Part shown: positions 26,039 through 35,365 of the stretch, piece after piece | How positions within the stretch are numbered: the first letter of the stretch is position 1 | Layout: each line of letters starts with the position of its first letter | Assembly: GCA_910575555.1 (NCBI GenBank) | Contig: CAJTFX010000006.1 | Location: 187,509 to 251,508 of the forward strand | Length of the DNA: 64,000 nt | Source: Lachnospiraceae bacterium | GTDB lineage: Bacteria > Bacillota > Clostridia > Lachnospirales > Lachnospiraceae | Reading direction: 5' to 3' | The notes under the pieces: model-generated | Databases searched by the model: none | Told to the model about the DNA's origin: nothing | The model's input: the letters and a program-made list of their open reading frames with translations, nothing else | Made by a program: the position numbers and the translations under genes

Positions 26039-27904
26039 ATGGAACGTGTGAGAGAAATTTTTTCTTCCGATAAATATAACAGAATCATTGTATTTGCGGC
26101 GCTGCTGCTGGGATTTCTGGTTTTGGGCCTTCCGCTGACGGTGACCTACATTACGGATGAAACAGGAACGATGGCCAATGCCGCTTTTCTGGCCGGAATG
26201 GACTGGTCTGTGTTTATTGATAAAACAGGGGGGTACTATTACAAATACGGCCAGGCGCTGTTCTGGTATCCTATTTTTGCCCTGGTGAAGGATTCTTTTC
26301 TCATATACAAATTGATTATGGCGGAGAATGCCGTTTTTCTCAGCCTGGAAGGCGTGTGTGTCTATCAGATTCTTCGAAAACATCTGAAAGTAGAGAGCGG
26401 ATTTCAATGCCTGATCGCATCCGGGATTACGGCTGTCACTCCTGCGGCAGTGCTGTACAGCCTTTTTGCCCGGGCGGATGTGGTGCTGGTGGCGTTTTCT
26501 GTCTATGTACTGTATTTTTTGATGGAAGCCTGGAGCAGCCGGGGAGAACAAAAGAAACATGCAGTTAATACCTTTCTGGCCGTACTGTGCACGGTGTATA
26601 TTTCCATGTGCCACAGCAGAGGCATTGTGTGGGTGATTGCCGTTACAATGGTAGTTGTGGTGATGCATGTATTTACCAGGGAAAAAATGGTGAATTACTG
26701 GGTTTACGGCGGTTCTCTGATTGGCCTGATGGAAATTGACCGGATTTTAACCAGATTTTTCAAGTCAAATATCTGGGGAGATAATATCAGGCATGCTACG
26801 GCAGAAAGCTTCGACTTTGAGAAACTGGGAGGGATTTTTACAGCCGACGGCATGAAAACCATGATAAAACTGGGAATGGGATGGATCTTTAATTTTATGA
26901 CCAGTTCCATGGGCCTGGCAATTGCAGGAATTTTTGCGGCGCTGGTGGTTATTCTGCTGTTTGTACGCAGGAAAAAAGAAATCAGGCCGGAGGAGGCGAT
27001 TCTGTGCGGCTATGGATTTTTAATCTTTGCAGGTTCCATGGCGCTGGGAATGCTCTTTTTCTTTCCCCATGTTTTTCTGAATTATTATGAAGGCTCCGCA
27101 TCCAGGGTGGATCGTCTGGTTTATGACAGATATCTGGCCGGAAGCATTGGGGTTGCGGTTTTGACGGGCATTTATTTCTTTGTGTACCGAAGAGATATCT
27201 TTCAGAAAGCGAGCCGCATTGTTTTGGCCGTACTGGCGCTGTTTATTTTAATTTTCTATAAGAAATTTATCAGCATTTATCTGGATCATAAAGAATTTTC
27301 CATCCGCAACAGCATTGCATCCAATCTTTTTGTGGACAACGGCTTTCCCGGGAATGACGCATCCAAATTTGAAAATATGTCGGGGGGCCTGTTTTACGGC
27401 GGCCTGTTTGCAGCGGCAGTATTGATACTGTTTCTCTTTGCGGCATACCTGTCCTGGCGGGAGCTGGCTCTGGCGGGGATGTGCGGGGTGTTTGCTTTAA
27501 GCCTTGGTGTGAATTATGGAAAAATGCGCCTGGCCTGCGATATCAATAAAAGGGAAAAGGTTCAGGATTTGCAGGATTATGCGCCGAAGATCCGGGGGAT
27601 ATCCGAGGAATTCCGGTATGTGTATGTGGATAAGAGCGCAAAAAGGATGAAGCCTCTGCAGTTGATTTTTAAGGAATTTCAGGTGTATGTCCGCGGCAGC
27701 GTTCCGGAAGAGAACCCGGGCAATTATTTTATTATTTCCATGCCGGGTGAAATCCATAAGAAAATAGACAGAAGCGACTGCTATCAGTTTGCAGATTTTG
27801 ATTATCCCAATGCCCAGTATTATGTGATCTATGCAAAGGGAGAAAAACTGCGCCGGGAACTGGAAGAAATGGGTCTTGAATTAGTGAAATTAGAAGCAGA
27901 CTGA
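26039..27904 (+). CDS. Polytopic membrane protein, GT-C glycosyltransferase-like
   Basis: 621 residues with about eleven hydrophobic segments and a soluble C-terminal tail (~510-621). After the first helix comes an acidic loop, TYITDETGTMANAA, in the place where GT-C enzymes carry their catalytic Asp/Glu motif. Such enzymes use polyprenyl-phosphate sugars outside the membrane. The DPM1-like enzyme at 14683 in the same operon could supply the donor. No family name can be given with confidence. GGAGGA precedes the ATG. Confidence 0.65.
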   Translation: MERVREIFSSDKYNRIIVFAALLLGFLVLGLPLTVTYITDETGTMANAAFLAGMDWSVFIDKTGGYYYKYGQALFWYPIFALVKDSFLIYKLIMAENAVFLSLEGVCVYQILRKHLKVESGFQCLIASGITAVTPAAVLYSLFARADVVLVAFSVYVLYFLMEAWSSRGEQKKHAVNTFLAVLCTVYISMCHSRGIVWVIAVTMVVVVMHVFTREKMVNYWVYGGSLIGLMEIDRILTRFFKSNIWGDNIRHATAESFDFEKLGGIFTADGMKTMIKLGMGWIFNFMTSSMGLAIAGIFAALVVILLFVRRKKEIRPEEAILCGYGFLIFAGSMALGMLFFFPHVFLNYYEGSASRVDRLVYDRYLAGSIGVAVLTGIYFFVYRRDIFQKASRIVLAVLALFILIFYKKFISIYLDHKEFSIRNSIASNLFVDNGFPGNDASKFENMSGGLFYGGLFAAAVLILFLFAAYLSWRELALAGMCGVFALSLGVNYGKMRLACDINKREKVQDLQDYAPKIRGISEEFRYVYVDKSAKRMKPLQLIFKEFQVYVRGSVPEENPGNYFIISMPGEIHKKIDRSDCYQFADFDYPNAQYYVIYAKGEKLRRELEEMGLELVKLEAD

Positions 27905-27938
27905 TAAGATATATATGAGTTACGAAAGGAGAACAGCT

Positions 27939-30900
27939 ATGAAAAGGAAAGTGGCGCTGCTTTTGCTCGCAGTTTTTATGGGGACGGGCGCCATAGAGCC
28001 GTCCCTGGTCAGTTTCGGGGCTGAAATACAGGCGGAGGGACTCATAGAAAAAGAATTTTTACAGAAAAAGAACATTCAGAATGAAACGAATGCAGGGGGA
28101 GCCTGGGGAGAGACGGGCAGAGACGATATGGAAGATGTCAGAAGCTTAAAATTGCCTGACAGAGAAGATGCAGAGATATCGGAGGATGCAGAGACGTCAA
28201 AGCATACGGAGATGTTGGAAAAAACAGAGGAAATAACTCTGGAATTGAGTGATGAAAAAGCGGCTTCTCCCACTGTAATTACCATCGGCGCCAATGGATA
28301 CGAGGCAAACAGGGCAGGATTTCAGAAAGCCTTTGATTTTATTCAGGAGCAGAATAAGAAAGGGAATCAGGCTATTTATACGGTGTCTGTTCCCGCCGGT
28401 ACATACAGCATAGATTCCCCGTTATATCTCTACAGTAATACCCATCTTGTTCTTGCGCCGGGAGCAGTGATGAAAAATACCGGAATCGGCACTTCCCTGC
28501 TTCGTCTGGGAAGAAATGGGGAAGTTTATTCCGGAACCAGCGGATTTCGGAATATTACCATTGAAGGCGGCGCCTGGACGGCGGAATTTCGGGACGGTTC
28601 TTCCCTGCTTCGTATGGCCCACGGCAAAAATATTGTGATTAAAAACGCAGTGTTTCAGGATGTGAAAAACGAGCATCATATTGAAGCGGCGGGAATAGAC
28701 GGATTTACCGTAACAGGCTGCACCTTCAGCGGTTATGTAAAAACCATTGAAAGCGACGAGCTGCTGATGGAGGCGCTGGAAATTGATATTCTGGGCGGGG
28801 AAAAATTTTTCCCGGGTTATGAGAATTATGATTATACGCCCATGACAAATGTTACCGTATCCAACAATGTGTTCAAGAACCTGTTCCGGGGCGTGGGAAC
28901 CCATTCCCTGGTACGGGGCAGTTATTTTGAAAATATAAAGGTTCAGAATAACCGGTTTGAAAATATTGCGGATTATGCGGTACTGGCCACAAATTACCGC
29001 AACAGCTCCATAGCGGGAAATACCATGGTCAATGTGGGAGCCGGGATTTATTTCTGCAATGTGCAGACCCTGGGCCGGATGGTAACGCCTGCGCCGGCGC
29101 TGAAATTTAATACGGATTCCCAGTCCAGAATAGAGAAAAATACCATTACCTTAAAAGCAGTGAATCAGACAGTCAACCGATGCGGAATCCGCGCAGAGGG
29201 AGATGAGGGAAATTATATAATCCGGAACCTTACCATAACCGGCAATACCATCAATGCAGCCACCGGGGGCCAAGGGATTCTTGGAAATTATATCAAGGAC
29301 TGCACCATCAGCGGCAATGCAGTGACCGGTAAAAATACGCTGTCTAAAGCATACAAGGGAATCCGTCTTACTTATTCCGCAAATGTTCCAATCAGCGGAA
29401 ACACCGTTAAAAATATGTCGGATCACGGAATCACAGTTACCGATAAGAGCCAAAGCTGTCCGATTTCAAAAAATAATGTGTCAGGCAGCAAAGGAACAGG
29501 AATTATTGTTACGGAAGGCAGTAAAGGATGCAGTATCAGCGGAAATCAGAGCAGCAGCAACCAGGAAAATGGGATTTCTGTTACAGAGAGTGACAGCTGT
29601 AATATCAGCGGGAACCAGATCAGCAGCAATAAGGGAACCGGAATCTCTGTTACCAGAAGCACCGCCTGCAGTATCAGCGGAAATCAGATCAGCAGCAATA
29701 AGAAAAACGGGATTTCCGTGTCTGGAGGAGGCTCCTCTGGTATCAGCGGCAACCGGGTCAGCAGCAACAAGGGAACCGGTATCTCCGTCAGCGGAAGCTC
29801 CACACCTGTGGCAGTCAGCAAAAATACCGTGGAAAAGAACAGCAAGTATGGGATTTCCATTGGAAAAGGAACCGGGTATTCAGTTGCGGACAACGGTAAA
29901 ATTTCTGAAAACGGCAGACACGGAATCTATTTTTCCGGATGTTCTAATGTGGAAGCCGTGAGGAATAAGGTGACTTCCAATAAAAAAAGCGGCATTGTTA
30001 TGTCAAAGGTTACAGGCGGAAGAGTGGAGTCCAATTCTTCTGTCAGCAGCAATAAGGAAAGCGGAATTATTCTGACTGGCGTAACGGGAGGCAAGGTTTC
30101 ATCCAATGCCGGTATCAGCAGCAACCAGGAAAACGGGATCACCATCAGCAAAAGCTCTGACATTGAGATCAGCGGGAATAAGAAAATTAAAAGCAACAAA
30201 CGGATGGGAATTTCCGTAACAGGCAAAAGTGTCAAAAATATTGTAATTTCAGGTAATAAAATATCTTCCAGCGGAATTCACGGGCTTGCGGTAAGCGGAG
30301 CGTCCACCGTGCAGGCTGCCGGAAATTCCATTGGCAGCAATAAGAAGTACGGCGTCAGCATCAGTGAAAAAAGCGCGAAATGCCAGATTACCGGCAATAC
30401 CATCAACAAGAATAAAAAGGGCGGCGTTCTGATTGCCGGAAAATGCAGCAGTAATCAGGTTGCGAAAAATACGGTAAAATACAATAAAGGCCATGGAATT
30501 GCCGTAAGTGATTCCAATAAAACGAAAATTACAGAGAATGCTGCCGTAAGCCATAATCAGGGCCATGGAATCCTCATAAACAGCAAATCCAACCATGCGG
30601 AAATCAGTAAAAATATTGTTTCCGTCAATAAAGAGCATGGAATTATGCTGTATGACAAATCCCTGAAGGCTAAAATTATGGAAAATACCCTTCGAAAGAA
30701 TGGGAAAAACGGTATTTATATCTGCGGAAAATCCAGGGCAAGCGTTCTGAAGAAAAATGATTTTACATCTAATAAAGGCCTCAATATCCAGATTGAAGCA
30801 GGCAGCAAGGCGCCGGTAAAAGACATGGGGCACCTGACTGTGGGAAGCCTTACCTCCAAAGTAACAGAATTGGTGGGGAAAGGAACCAAAGACTTTAAGA

Positions 30901-31061
30901 TTATCGTAAAAGCTAAGGAAAAAAATATCGGCAGGGGAACGGTGAATCAGGATGAGACTTACAGCATCAAGATTAAAAAGCAGAAAAAAGGTACGGTGGT
31001 AACCGTAATTATGATGGATAAGCAGAAGAATCAGATGGAGAAGGAGATAAAAGTGAAATAG
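27939..31061 (+). CDS. Secreted right-handed parallel beta-helix protein
   Basis: 1040 residues from ATG 27939 (AAAGGAG, 7-nt gap). Signal peptide at 1-35 (MKRKVALLLLAVF), then a Glu/Asp-rich linker to ~110. The next ~830 residues are beta-helix rungs of about 23 residues (pattern ISGNxISSNKGTGISV), beginning with a pectate-lyase/epimerase-like start (HLVLAPGAVMKN). The C-terminal ~100 residues are Lys-rich. The fold is typical of polysaccharide lyases, C5-epimerases and NosD-like proteins. It probably binds or modifies the glycan made by this locus. The catalytic residues are not identifiable by eye. Last gene of the tarI operon. Confidence 0.85.
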   Translation: MKRKVALLLLAVFMGTGAIEPSLVSFGAEIQAEGLIEKEFLQKKNIQNETNAGGAWGETGRDDMEDVRSLKLPDREDAEISEDAETSKHTEMLEKTEEITLELSDEKAASPTVITIGANGYEANRAGFQKAFDFIQEQNKKGNQAIYTVSVPAGTYSIDSPLYLYSNTHLVLAPGAVMKNTGIGTSLLRLGRNGEVYSGTSGFRNITIEGGAWTAEFRDGSSLLRMAHGKNIVIKNAVFQDVKNEHHIEAAGIDGFTVTGCTFSGYVKTIESDELLMEALEIDILGGEKFFPGYENYDYTPMTNVTVSNNVFKNLFRGVGTHSLVRGSYFENIKVQNNRFENIADYAVLATNYRNSSIAGNTMVNVGAGIYFCNVQTLGRMVTPAPALKFNTDSQSRIEKNTITLKAVNQTVNRCGIRAEGDEGNYIIRNLTITGNTINAATGGQGILGNYIKDCTISGNAVTGKNTLSKAYKGIRLTYSANVPISGNTVKNMSDHGITVTDKSQSCPISKNNVSGSKGTGIIVTEGSKGCSISGNQSSSNQENGISVTESDSCNISGNQISSNKGTGISVTRSTACSISGNQISSNKKNGISVSGGGSSGISGNRVSSNKGTGISVSGSSTPVAVSKNTVEKNSKYGISIGKGTGYSVADNGKISENGRHGIYFSGCSNVEAVRNKVTSNKKSGIVMSKVTGGRVESNSSVSSNKESGIILTGVTGGKVSSNAGISSNQENGITISKSSDIEISGNKKIKSNKRMGISVTGKSVKNIVISGNKISSSGIHGLAVSGASTVQAAGNSIGSNKKYGVSISEKSAKCQITGNTINKNKKGGVLIAGKCSSNQVAKNTVKYNKGHGIAVSDSNKTKITENAAVSHNQGHGILINSKSNHAEISKNIVSVNKEHGIMLYDKSLKAKIMENTLRKNGKNGIYICGKSRASVLKKNDFTSNKGLNIQIEAGSKAPVKDMGHLTVGSLTSKVTELVGKGTKDFKIIVKAKEKNIGRGTVNQDETYSIKIKKQKKGTVVTVIMMDKQKNQMEKEIKVK
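29535..29810 (+). repeat. Tandem 69-bp coding repeats in the beta-helix gene
   Basis: The string ATCAGCGG recurs at 29535, 29604, 29673 and 29742, exactly 69 bp apart. Each unit encodes a 23-residue rung. The copies differ at scattered positions but share long identical runs, so copy number could change by recombination or slippage. Confidence 0.85.
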
Positions 31062-31091
31062 TTTCAAGAACGAAGAGATGTTTGGAAAATG

Positions 31092-31155
31092 GGATTTATG
31101 CACAATATATGGCTGTGACGCCAAAAGAATCACAACCATATATTGTGAAAAATCC
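31092..31155. repeat. Long imperfect palindrome after the beta-helix gene
   Basis: CACAATATATGGCTGTGA (31101-31118) faces TCACAACCATATATTGTG (31130-31147) across an 11-nt loop, 17 of 18 positions matching. GGATTT (31092) and AATCC (31151) extend the symmetry. No T run follows directly; the nearest is at about 31174-31181. It may end transcription of the upstream operon or be a remnant of a small mobile repeat. The rest of 31062-31253 holds only the promoter. Confidence 0.65.
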
Positions 31156-31197
31156 GTTATTTTCTGAAAGTCTCTTTTTTTACTTTATTCCCTTTGG

Positions 31198-31226
31198 TTG
31201 CCAAGTATAATATTTCGTGCTATAAT
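31198..31226 (+). promoter_or_regulatory. Sigma-A type promoter for the ligase/pyruvyltransferase operon
   Basis: TTGCCA (31198-31203), a 17-nt spacer and TATAAT (31221-31226). The expected start of transcription near 31233 leaves a ~20-nt leader to ATG 31254 with GTGAGGAAAA as ribosome binding site. Confidence 0.8.
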
Positions 31227-31253
31227 CCAAAATATGTTTGTGAGGAAAATACC

Positions 31254-33317
31254 ATGAATTGGATGAAAATATTAAAAAAGCATCTTTCCCTGAAAGCTGT
31301 CACAATCCTGCTGTGCGGAATCATCTTTTCTCTGTCCTGCGGCGCAATGTGGGTTAGTAAGTCCTTTAATCTGGATTGTTTTTATGATATTGGGAAGGTA
31401 TATGATATTGGATATATGTCTTGCATTACTGCAGATCAAGGTATGATGTATCTGGGCACGGGCCGGAAAATGAGTGTTACGGAAGATACTGCGGGCAAGA
31501 CAATTGTATTAGAAGGAGAGATGCGTACCTGGAATACATTAGTGCTGGAATTGGATGATATGAATCAGGAGAGTATGGAATGGCAGTTGGAATTCTATGA
31601 CAGGGCAGGCGTTTTGACAGGATCACGGCAAATTGCTGTAACATCTGGAAAAAATATAATATTTCTTGAAGGTCAGACATTCAGCCAGATGAAATATATA
31701 ATCAACCATAGTGTGGGGAGTACGTTCGCTATTCAGAAAATGCAGTTGCTGGAAGGCACGCAGGTGACAGAAGTTAGCCAGTATTGGAGAGCAGCGCTGC
31801 TTTTTTTTCTGGTTTATATTATAGCAGTTGGAGCAGCCGGGAGATTGTTCAAAAAGTTTAGAACAAGGAAATTAGACTTTTGTTATCTTTTTTCTAAATT
31901 GCAGGATATTTATCTTAGCGTTGGAAACATATTACCGAGTTTAGAGCAAGTTACTGGAAAATACCGTTCTGTTGGACGCAGATTGCTGTTTTTGGGTATG
32001 CTGTATTATATGTTGGTCATTAATAATAAAGACACATATTTTACAACAGCTTATTATCCCAGGCATATTCTTGTATTCGGATTATTTCTCTTTGGGATTG
32101 CTGTATTGTCCAAGGAAGGAGAGCTGAAAAAACAGAATTGGCATTTGCCTTATATGAAGATTTGGGCAATTCTCTGGATTGTTATTTGCACAGCGGATTT
32201 TATTGTAAAAAAACGTTTCACCGGATGGGGCTGGCTAATGCTTTTGGTGGTTGGATTCTTATTGTTTATCTGGCAGAATATGGGAAAACCCGGAGAATTG
32301 TTTCGGGATTTGCTAAAATCCATTGAATATTTTTCATTCATTAACCTCATTTTCTGCTTTATTGCCAGGCCGAAATTAGAATGGTATGGATATTGTGGAA
32401 TTACCTGGAATCCGAATATTTATATTCAGTATTTGATGCCTATGTGTGTGGCAGCTTTTGCAGAGCTTCTTGAGTGGATTGAGAAAGAGAAGCGGGGAAC
32501 AGGGTGGATTTTTCACCTGATTATGATAATTGTAGCTTTTTATATGAACTGGATATCTGAATCCCGCACAGGCCTGTTAACGCTTGCGTTGATTTTTCTG
32601 ATTTTTATCGGTGCATTTTTGCTTTTAACGGGACAGAAGAAATACAGAAAAAACTGCTGGAAAGCTATTGTTACGTGTACTGTTTTGATAATTCCGGTAT
32701 CTTTTTTTTGTGGTTGGTGTATACAAAACATTCCACAGAAGTTGGGGACACAGGTAATTTTCCCGAGGGATGAATATCAAATAGAAGTGGGAATGCCTTC
32801 ACTGACCTTGAATGCGGAAGCCGCCGGATTATTAAAGAATATAAAAGAAAATTTGACTGCTCAGAAAATCTTGCCAACCAGTGACATGGAGATGTTTACA
32901 TCTAGCAGAAATTTGTATTGGAATGCGTACCTCCGAAATATGAATTTGTGGGGACACCCATATCAATTAGAGATCTGGGGAAAAGGAAGATTGGAACACA
33001 GCGGATTTATTATCATTGCTTACCGCTATGGTGTATTTACCCTTGTGCCCTATTTACTTTATCTTGGGCTGACGCTTTGGTATGCCTGGAAATATCTAAG
33101 ATATAAAGGAAAAGAGCAGATTTACCGGTTCTATCCCATTGGAATCACAGTGGGCATGCTGTGCATACTGTTGGTGGAAAATGTGGAACGGCCCTTCTAT
33201 TCGGTCAGCTGTCTGGCCTTTTACCTGCTTCCCGGTGTGTTTCTATCAGGGCAGCAATGGAACGAGGAAACGAAATGCAGGAAGAAAACTACGGAACTAC
33301 CCGCTACAAGAGAATAA
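31254..33317 (+). CDS. O-antigen ligase-like membrane protein with extracytoplasmic N-terminal domain
   Basis: 687 residues from ATG 31254. One N-terminal helix (~15-35), then a ~170-residue soluble beta-rich domain (NTLVLELDDMNQESMEWQLEF, SGKNIIFLEG). About ten membrane helices follow, with the ligase/polymerase hallmark ISESRTGLLTLAL near 425 and a large loop after it. WaaL/Wzy_C family proteins join finished glycans to an acceptor or polymerise repeats outside the membrane. The next gene is a paralogue with the same layout. Acceptor and donor are unknown. Confidence 0.8.
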   Translation: MNWMKILKKHLSLKAVTILLCGIIFSLSCGAMWVSKSFNLDCFYDIGKVYDIGYMSCITADQGMMYLGTGRKMSVTEDTAGKTIVLEGEMRTWNTLVLELDDMNQESMEWQLEFYDRAGVLTGSRQIAVTSGKNIIFLEGQTFSQMKYIINHSVGSTFAIQKMQLLEGTQVTEVSQYWRAALLFFLVYIIAVGAAGRLFKKFRTRKLDFCYLFSKLQDIYLSVGNILPSLEQVTGKYRSVGRRLLFLGMLYYMLVINNKDTYFTTAYYPRHILVFGLFLFGIAVLSKEGELKKQNWHLPYMKIWAILWIVICTADFIVKKRFTGWGWLMLLVVGFLLFIWQNMGKPGELFRDLLKSIEYFSFINLIFCFIARPKLEWYGYCGITWNPNIYIQYLMPMCVAAFAELLEWIEKEKRGTGWIFHLIMIIVAFYMNWISESRTGLLTLALIFLIFIGAFLLLTGQKKYRKNCWKAIVTCTVLIIPVSFFCGWCIQNIPQKLGTQVIFPRDEYQIEVGMPSLTLNAEAAGLLKNIKENLTAQKILPTSDMEMFTSSRNLYWNAYLRNMNLWGHPYQLEIWGKGRLEHSGFIIIAYRYGVFTLVPYLLYLGLTLWYAWKYLRYKGKEQIYRFYPIGITVGMLCILLVENVERPFYSVSCLAFYLLPGVFLSGQQWNEETKCRKKTTELPATRE

Positions 33318-35365
33318 AGCTGGTTACCATACTGCTGTTGGGCCTGCTTATTTGCTATTCGGCAGTGATGATGCATATCGGCGGCTCTTTCAATATTCGG
33401 GAACTGCTGTCATCCGGCAGGGTTTACGATTTTACCAGAGAAGAGCTGCAGTCTTCCAGTTCAAATTGGCAGTACAGTGAGGAAGAACAGGGATATTGGA
33501 TTCAGAAAAATAAAGCGTTAAAGAAGTGGAAAATTGAGAAAAAAGCCACAGGCTGGAGTTTTCTCTATCTGACTGTGAAAGAAATGTCTGCAGAATCCAT
33601 GGATATCCGGATTATTTATTATAATAAAGCCGGTGAAAAGGTAATAGAGCAGCCCCATGTGCTGACAAAGGGAGAGAATATCGTGATTCTTCAATATCCC
33701 GGGGAAGAGCTGTACCGAATGGGAATCCGGATTTACGGTGCCAAAGGTCAGTTTCTGTCCATCCAGTCCATGCAGCTTCGGGAGAATGCACGGGGTTTTT
33801 CTGTTCGGAGATTTGGGAAGCTGATGGCAGTTTCGTATCTGGGATTTCTGGCGGCTTTGGCAGTTTTTTGGCAGTTCTGGAAACGGGTCAGGAAGAGAAC
33901 ATTGGGAGGCAGTCCTTTAGAAATGCTGCAGGAGGTCTATCAAATCCTAATCGAAGATATTTGCAGATGGGTGCACAAAAGAACTTCTTCCAAAGGGCGT
34001 ACCGTCAGCCGGAAACTGCTGTGGTGTTTCCTGTTTCAGTGGATGACAGCGGCCAATGTCCTGGGATGGTGTACGGACGGACAGGCGCACCGTTATTACA
34101 TGCTGTCACTGAGCCTGATTTTTCTGATGATAGCAGTTCTGTCCTGGGAACGCCCCCTCTGTTATCGGAACTGGAAAAATCCCCTGTGCCTGGCCTGGAT
34201 CTGGCTGTGGCTGGGTACCCTGCTTTCCGATGTGTTTGTGGTTTCTGATTATAAATGGCATGGAATTCCCATGCTGTTGGCCGGCGGAATTTTGATTTTT
34301 ATCTGGAATAACGGGAAAAATCCGAAGAAGTTAATACATGAAATGCTTTGGGCTCTGGAACTGGATTTCGGGCTTGCAGTGGTGATTTGCATGATATTCC
34401 GCACGAAAAAACTGGCTGTCCGATATAACGGAATTTTTCCGGATGCTCAGCAGTTTGCCATGTATGCGGCATTGATGCTTGCAGTTTTTCTGGTGGAAAT
34501 GGGAAATCTGCCGGGGCAGAAGAATCTTTTTAAGAAAAGCATTTGGCCGGTAACGGGAGCTGTCCTCTCTCTGTTTTTCCTGCAGCGGGCAGGCAGCAGA
34601 AGCGGTTATGCAGCGGCGGGAGTTTTGCTGAGTATTTTTATAATCTGGAATATTTATCATCGGAAAAACTGGCTCAGCCAATGGAAAATTTTAATAGCCT
34701 GCTGCTGTAAGGCAGGAATCATTGCCGTTTTGTGCGTGTGCATTGTACATGTGTCCACGAAATTTCTGCCGGGTACATTGGGAACAGAATGGAATTTTGA
34801 GCAGGAATATCTGGTCAGCAGCCTGGAGCCGGAACAGATGGCAGAATTTGATATGCTAAAACCTGGGCTGATGGAAGGAGTTCATTCTGTAAAAGAGACA
34901 GATTACGGCATGTACTGGAAGAATTATATCCGGCGTCTGGGACTTACCGGAAGCAATCAGGAGATGAAACTGCGCCGGGAGCCTATTCCTTCGAATAATA
35001 CCTACATTCAGATGATGTATCGGTATGGAATTTTTATTTTGATTCCCTTTCTGGTTTTGCAGATTAGCCTGATGGGAAAAGGGATTCAACGGATAAAAAA
35101 GGGAACCCGGGAAGAACTCTGGGTGTTTATGACAGGAGCCGTTTTACTCTGTTTTTGTTTTGTGACAGACGCAGATGTGCCCGCCGGGCATCCTCTGTGG
35201 TTCTGCTATTATATAGGAATAGGATATTGGTTTGGCAGTACTGGGAAACATACAGAGAATACCCGGATCATTGCAAAAGCTTTGTTACTCCGAAACGACG
35301 GGCAGACAGAATCGGGAAAAGTGAAAGGGAAGCAGATATGCGGAAACAATCAATGGAACAACTGA
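33275..35365 (+). CDS. O-antigen ligase-like membrane protein, paralogue of the preceding gene
   Basis: 696 residues from ATG 33275 (GAGGAAA upstream); the frame is open back to 33161. It overlaps the previous gene by 43 nt, which implies translational coupling. Layout is shared: a first helix, a soluble domain with matching motifs (SFN...VYDF, MSAESMDIRIIYYNKAG, KGENIVIL), then many helices and AGSRSGYAAAGVLL as the ligase signature. Tandem duplication followed by divergence is the simplest reading. The pair may handle two polymers or two acceptors. Confidence 0.8.
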   Translation: MQEENYGTTRYKRIKLVTILLLGLLICYSAVMMHIGGSFNIRELLSSGRVYDFTREELQSSSSNWQYSEEEQGYWIQKNKALKKWKIEKKATGWSFLYLTVKEMSAESMDIRIIYYNKAGEKVIEQPHVLTKGENIVILQYPGEELYRMGIRIYGAKGQFLSIQSMQLRENARGFSVRRFGKLMAVSYLGFLAALAVFWQFWKRVRKRTLGGSPLEMLQEVYQILIEDICRWVHKRTSSKGRTVSRKLLWCFLFQWMTAANVLGWCTDGQAHRYYMLSLSLIFLMIAVLSWERPLCYRNWKNPLCLAWIWLWLGTLLSDVFVVSDYKWHGIPMLLAGGILIFIWNNGKNPKKLIHEMLWALELDFGLAVVICMIFRTKKLAVRYNGIFPDAQQFAMYAALMLAVFLVEMGNLPGQKNLFKKSIWPVTGAVLSLFFLQRAGSRSGYAAAGVLLSIFIIWNIYHRKNWLSQWKILIACCCKAGIIAVLCVCIVHVSTKFLPGTLGTEWNFEQEYLVSSLEPEQMAEFDMLKPGLMEGVHSVKETDYGMYWKNYIRRLGLTGSNQEMKLRREPIPSNNTYIQMMYRYGIFILIPFLVLQISLMGKGIQRIKKGTREELWVFMTGAVLLCFCFVTDADVPAGHPLWFCYYIGIGYWFGSTGKHTENTRIIAKALLLRNDGQTESGKVKGKQICGNNQWNN

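Noticed and set aside
29400-30800. Regular repeats that could suggest a CRISPR array
   Set aside because: The units are contiguous 69-bp coding repeats in register with a beta-helix protein, without unique spacers and without cas genes nearby.
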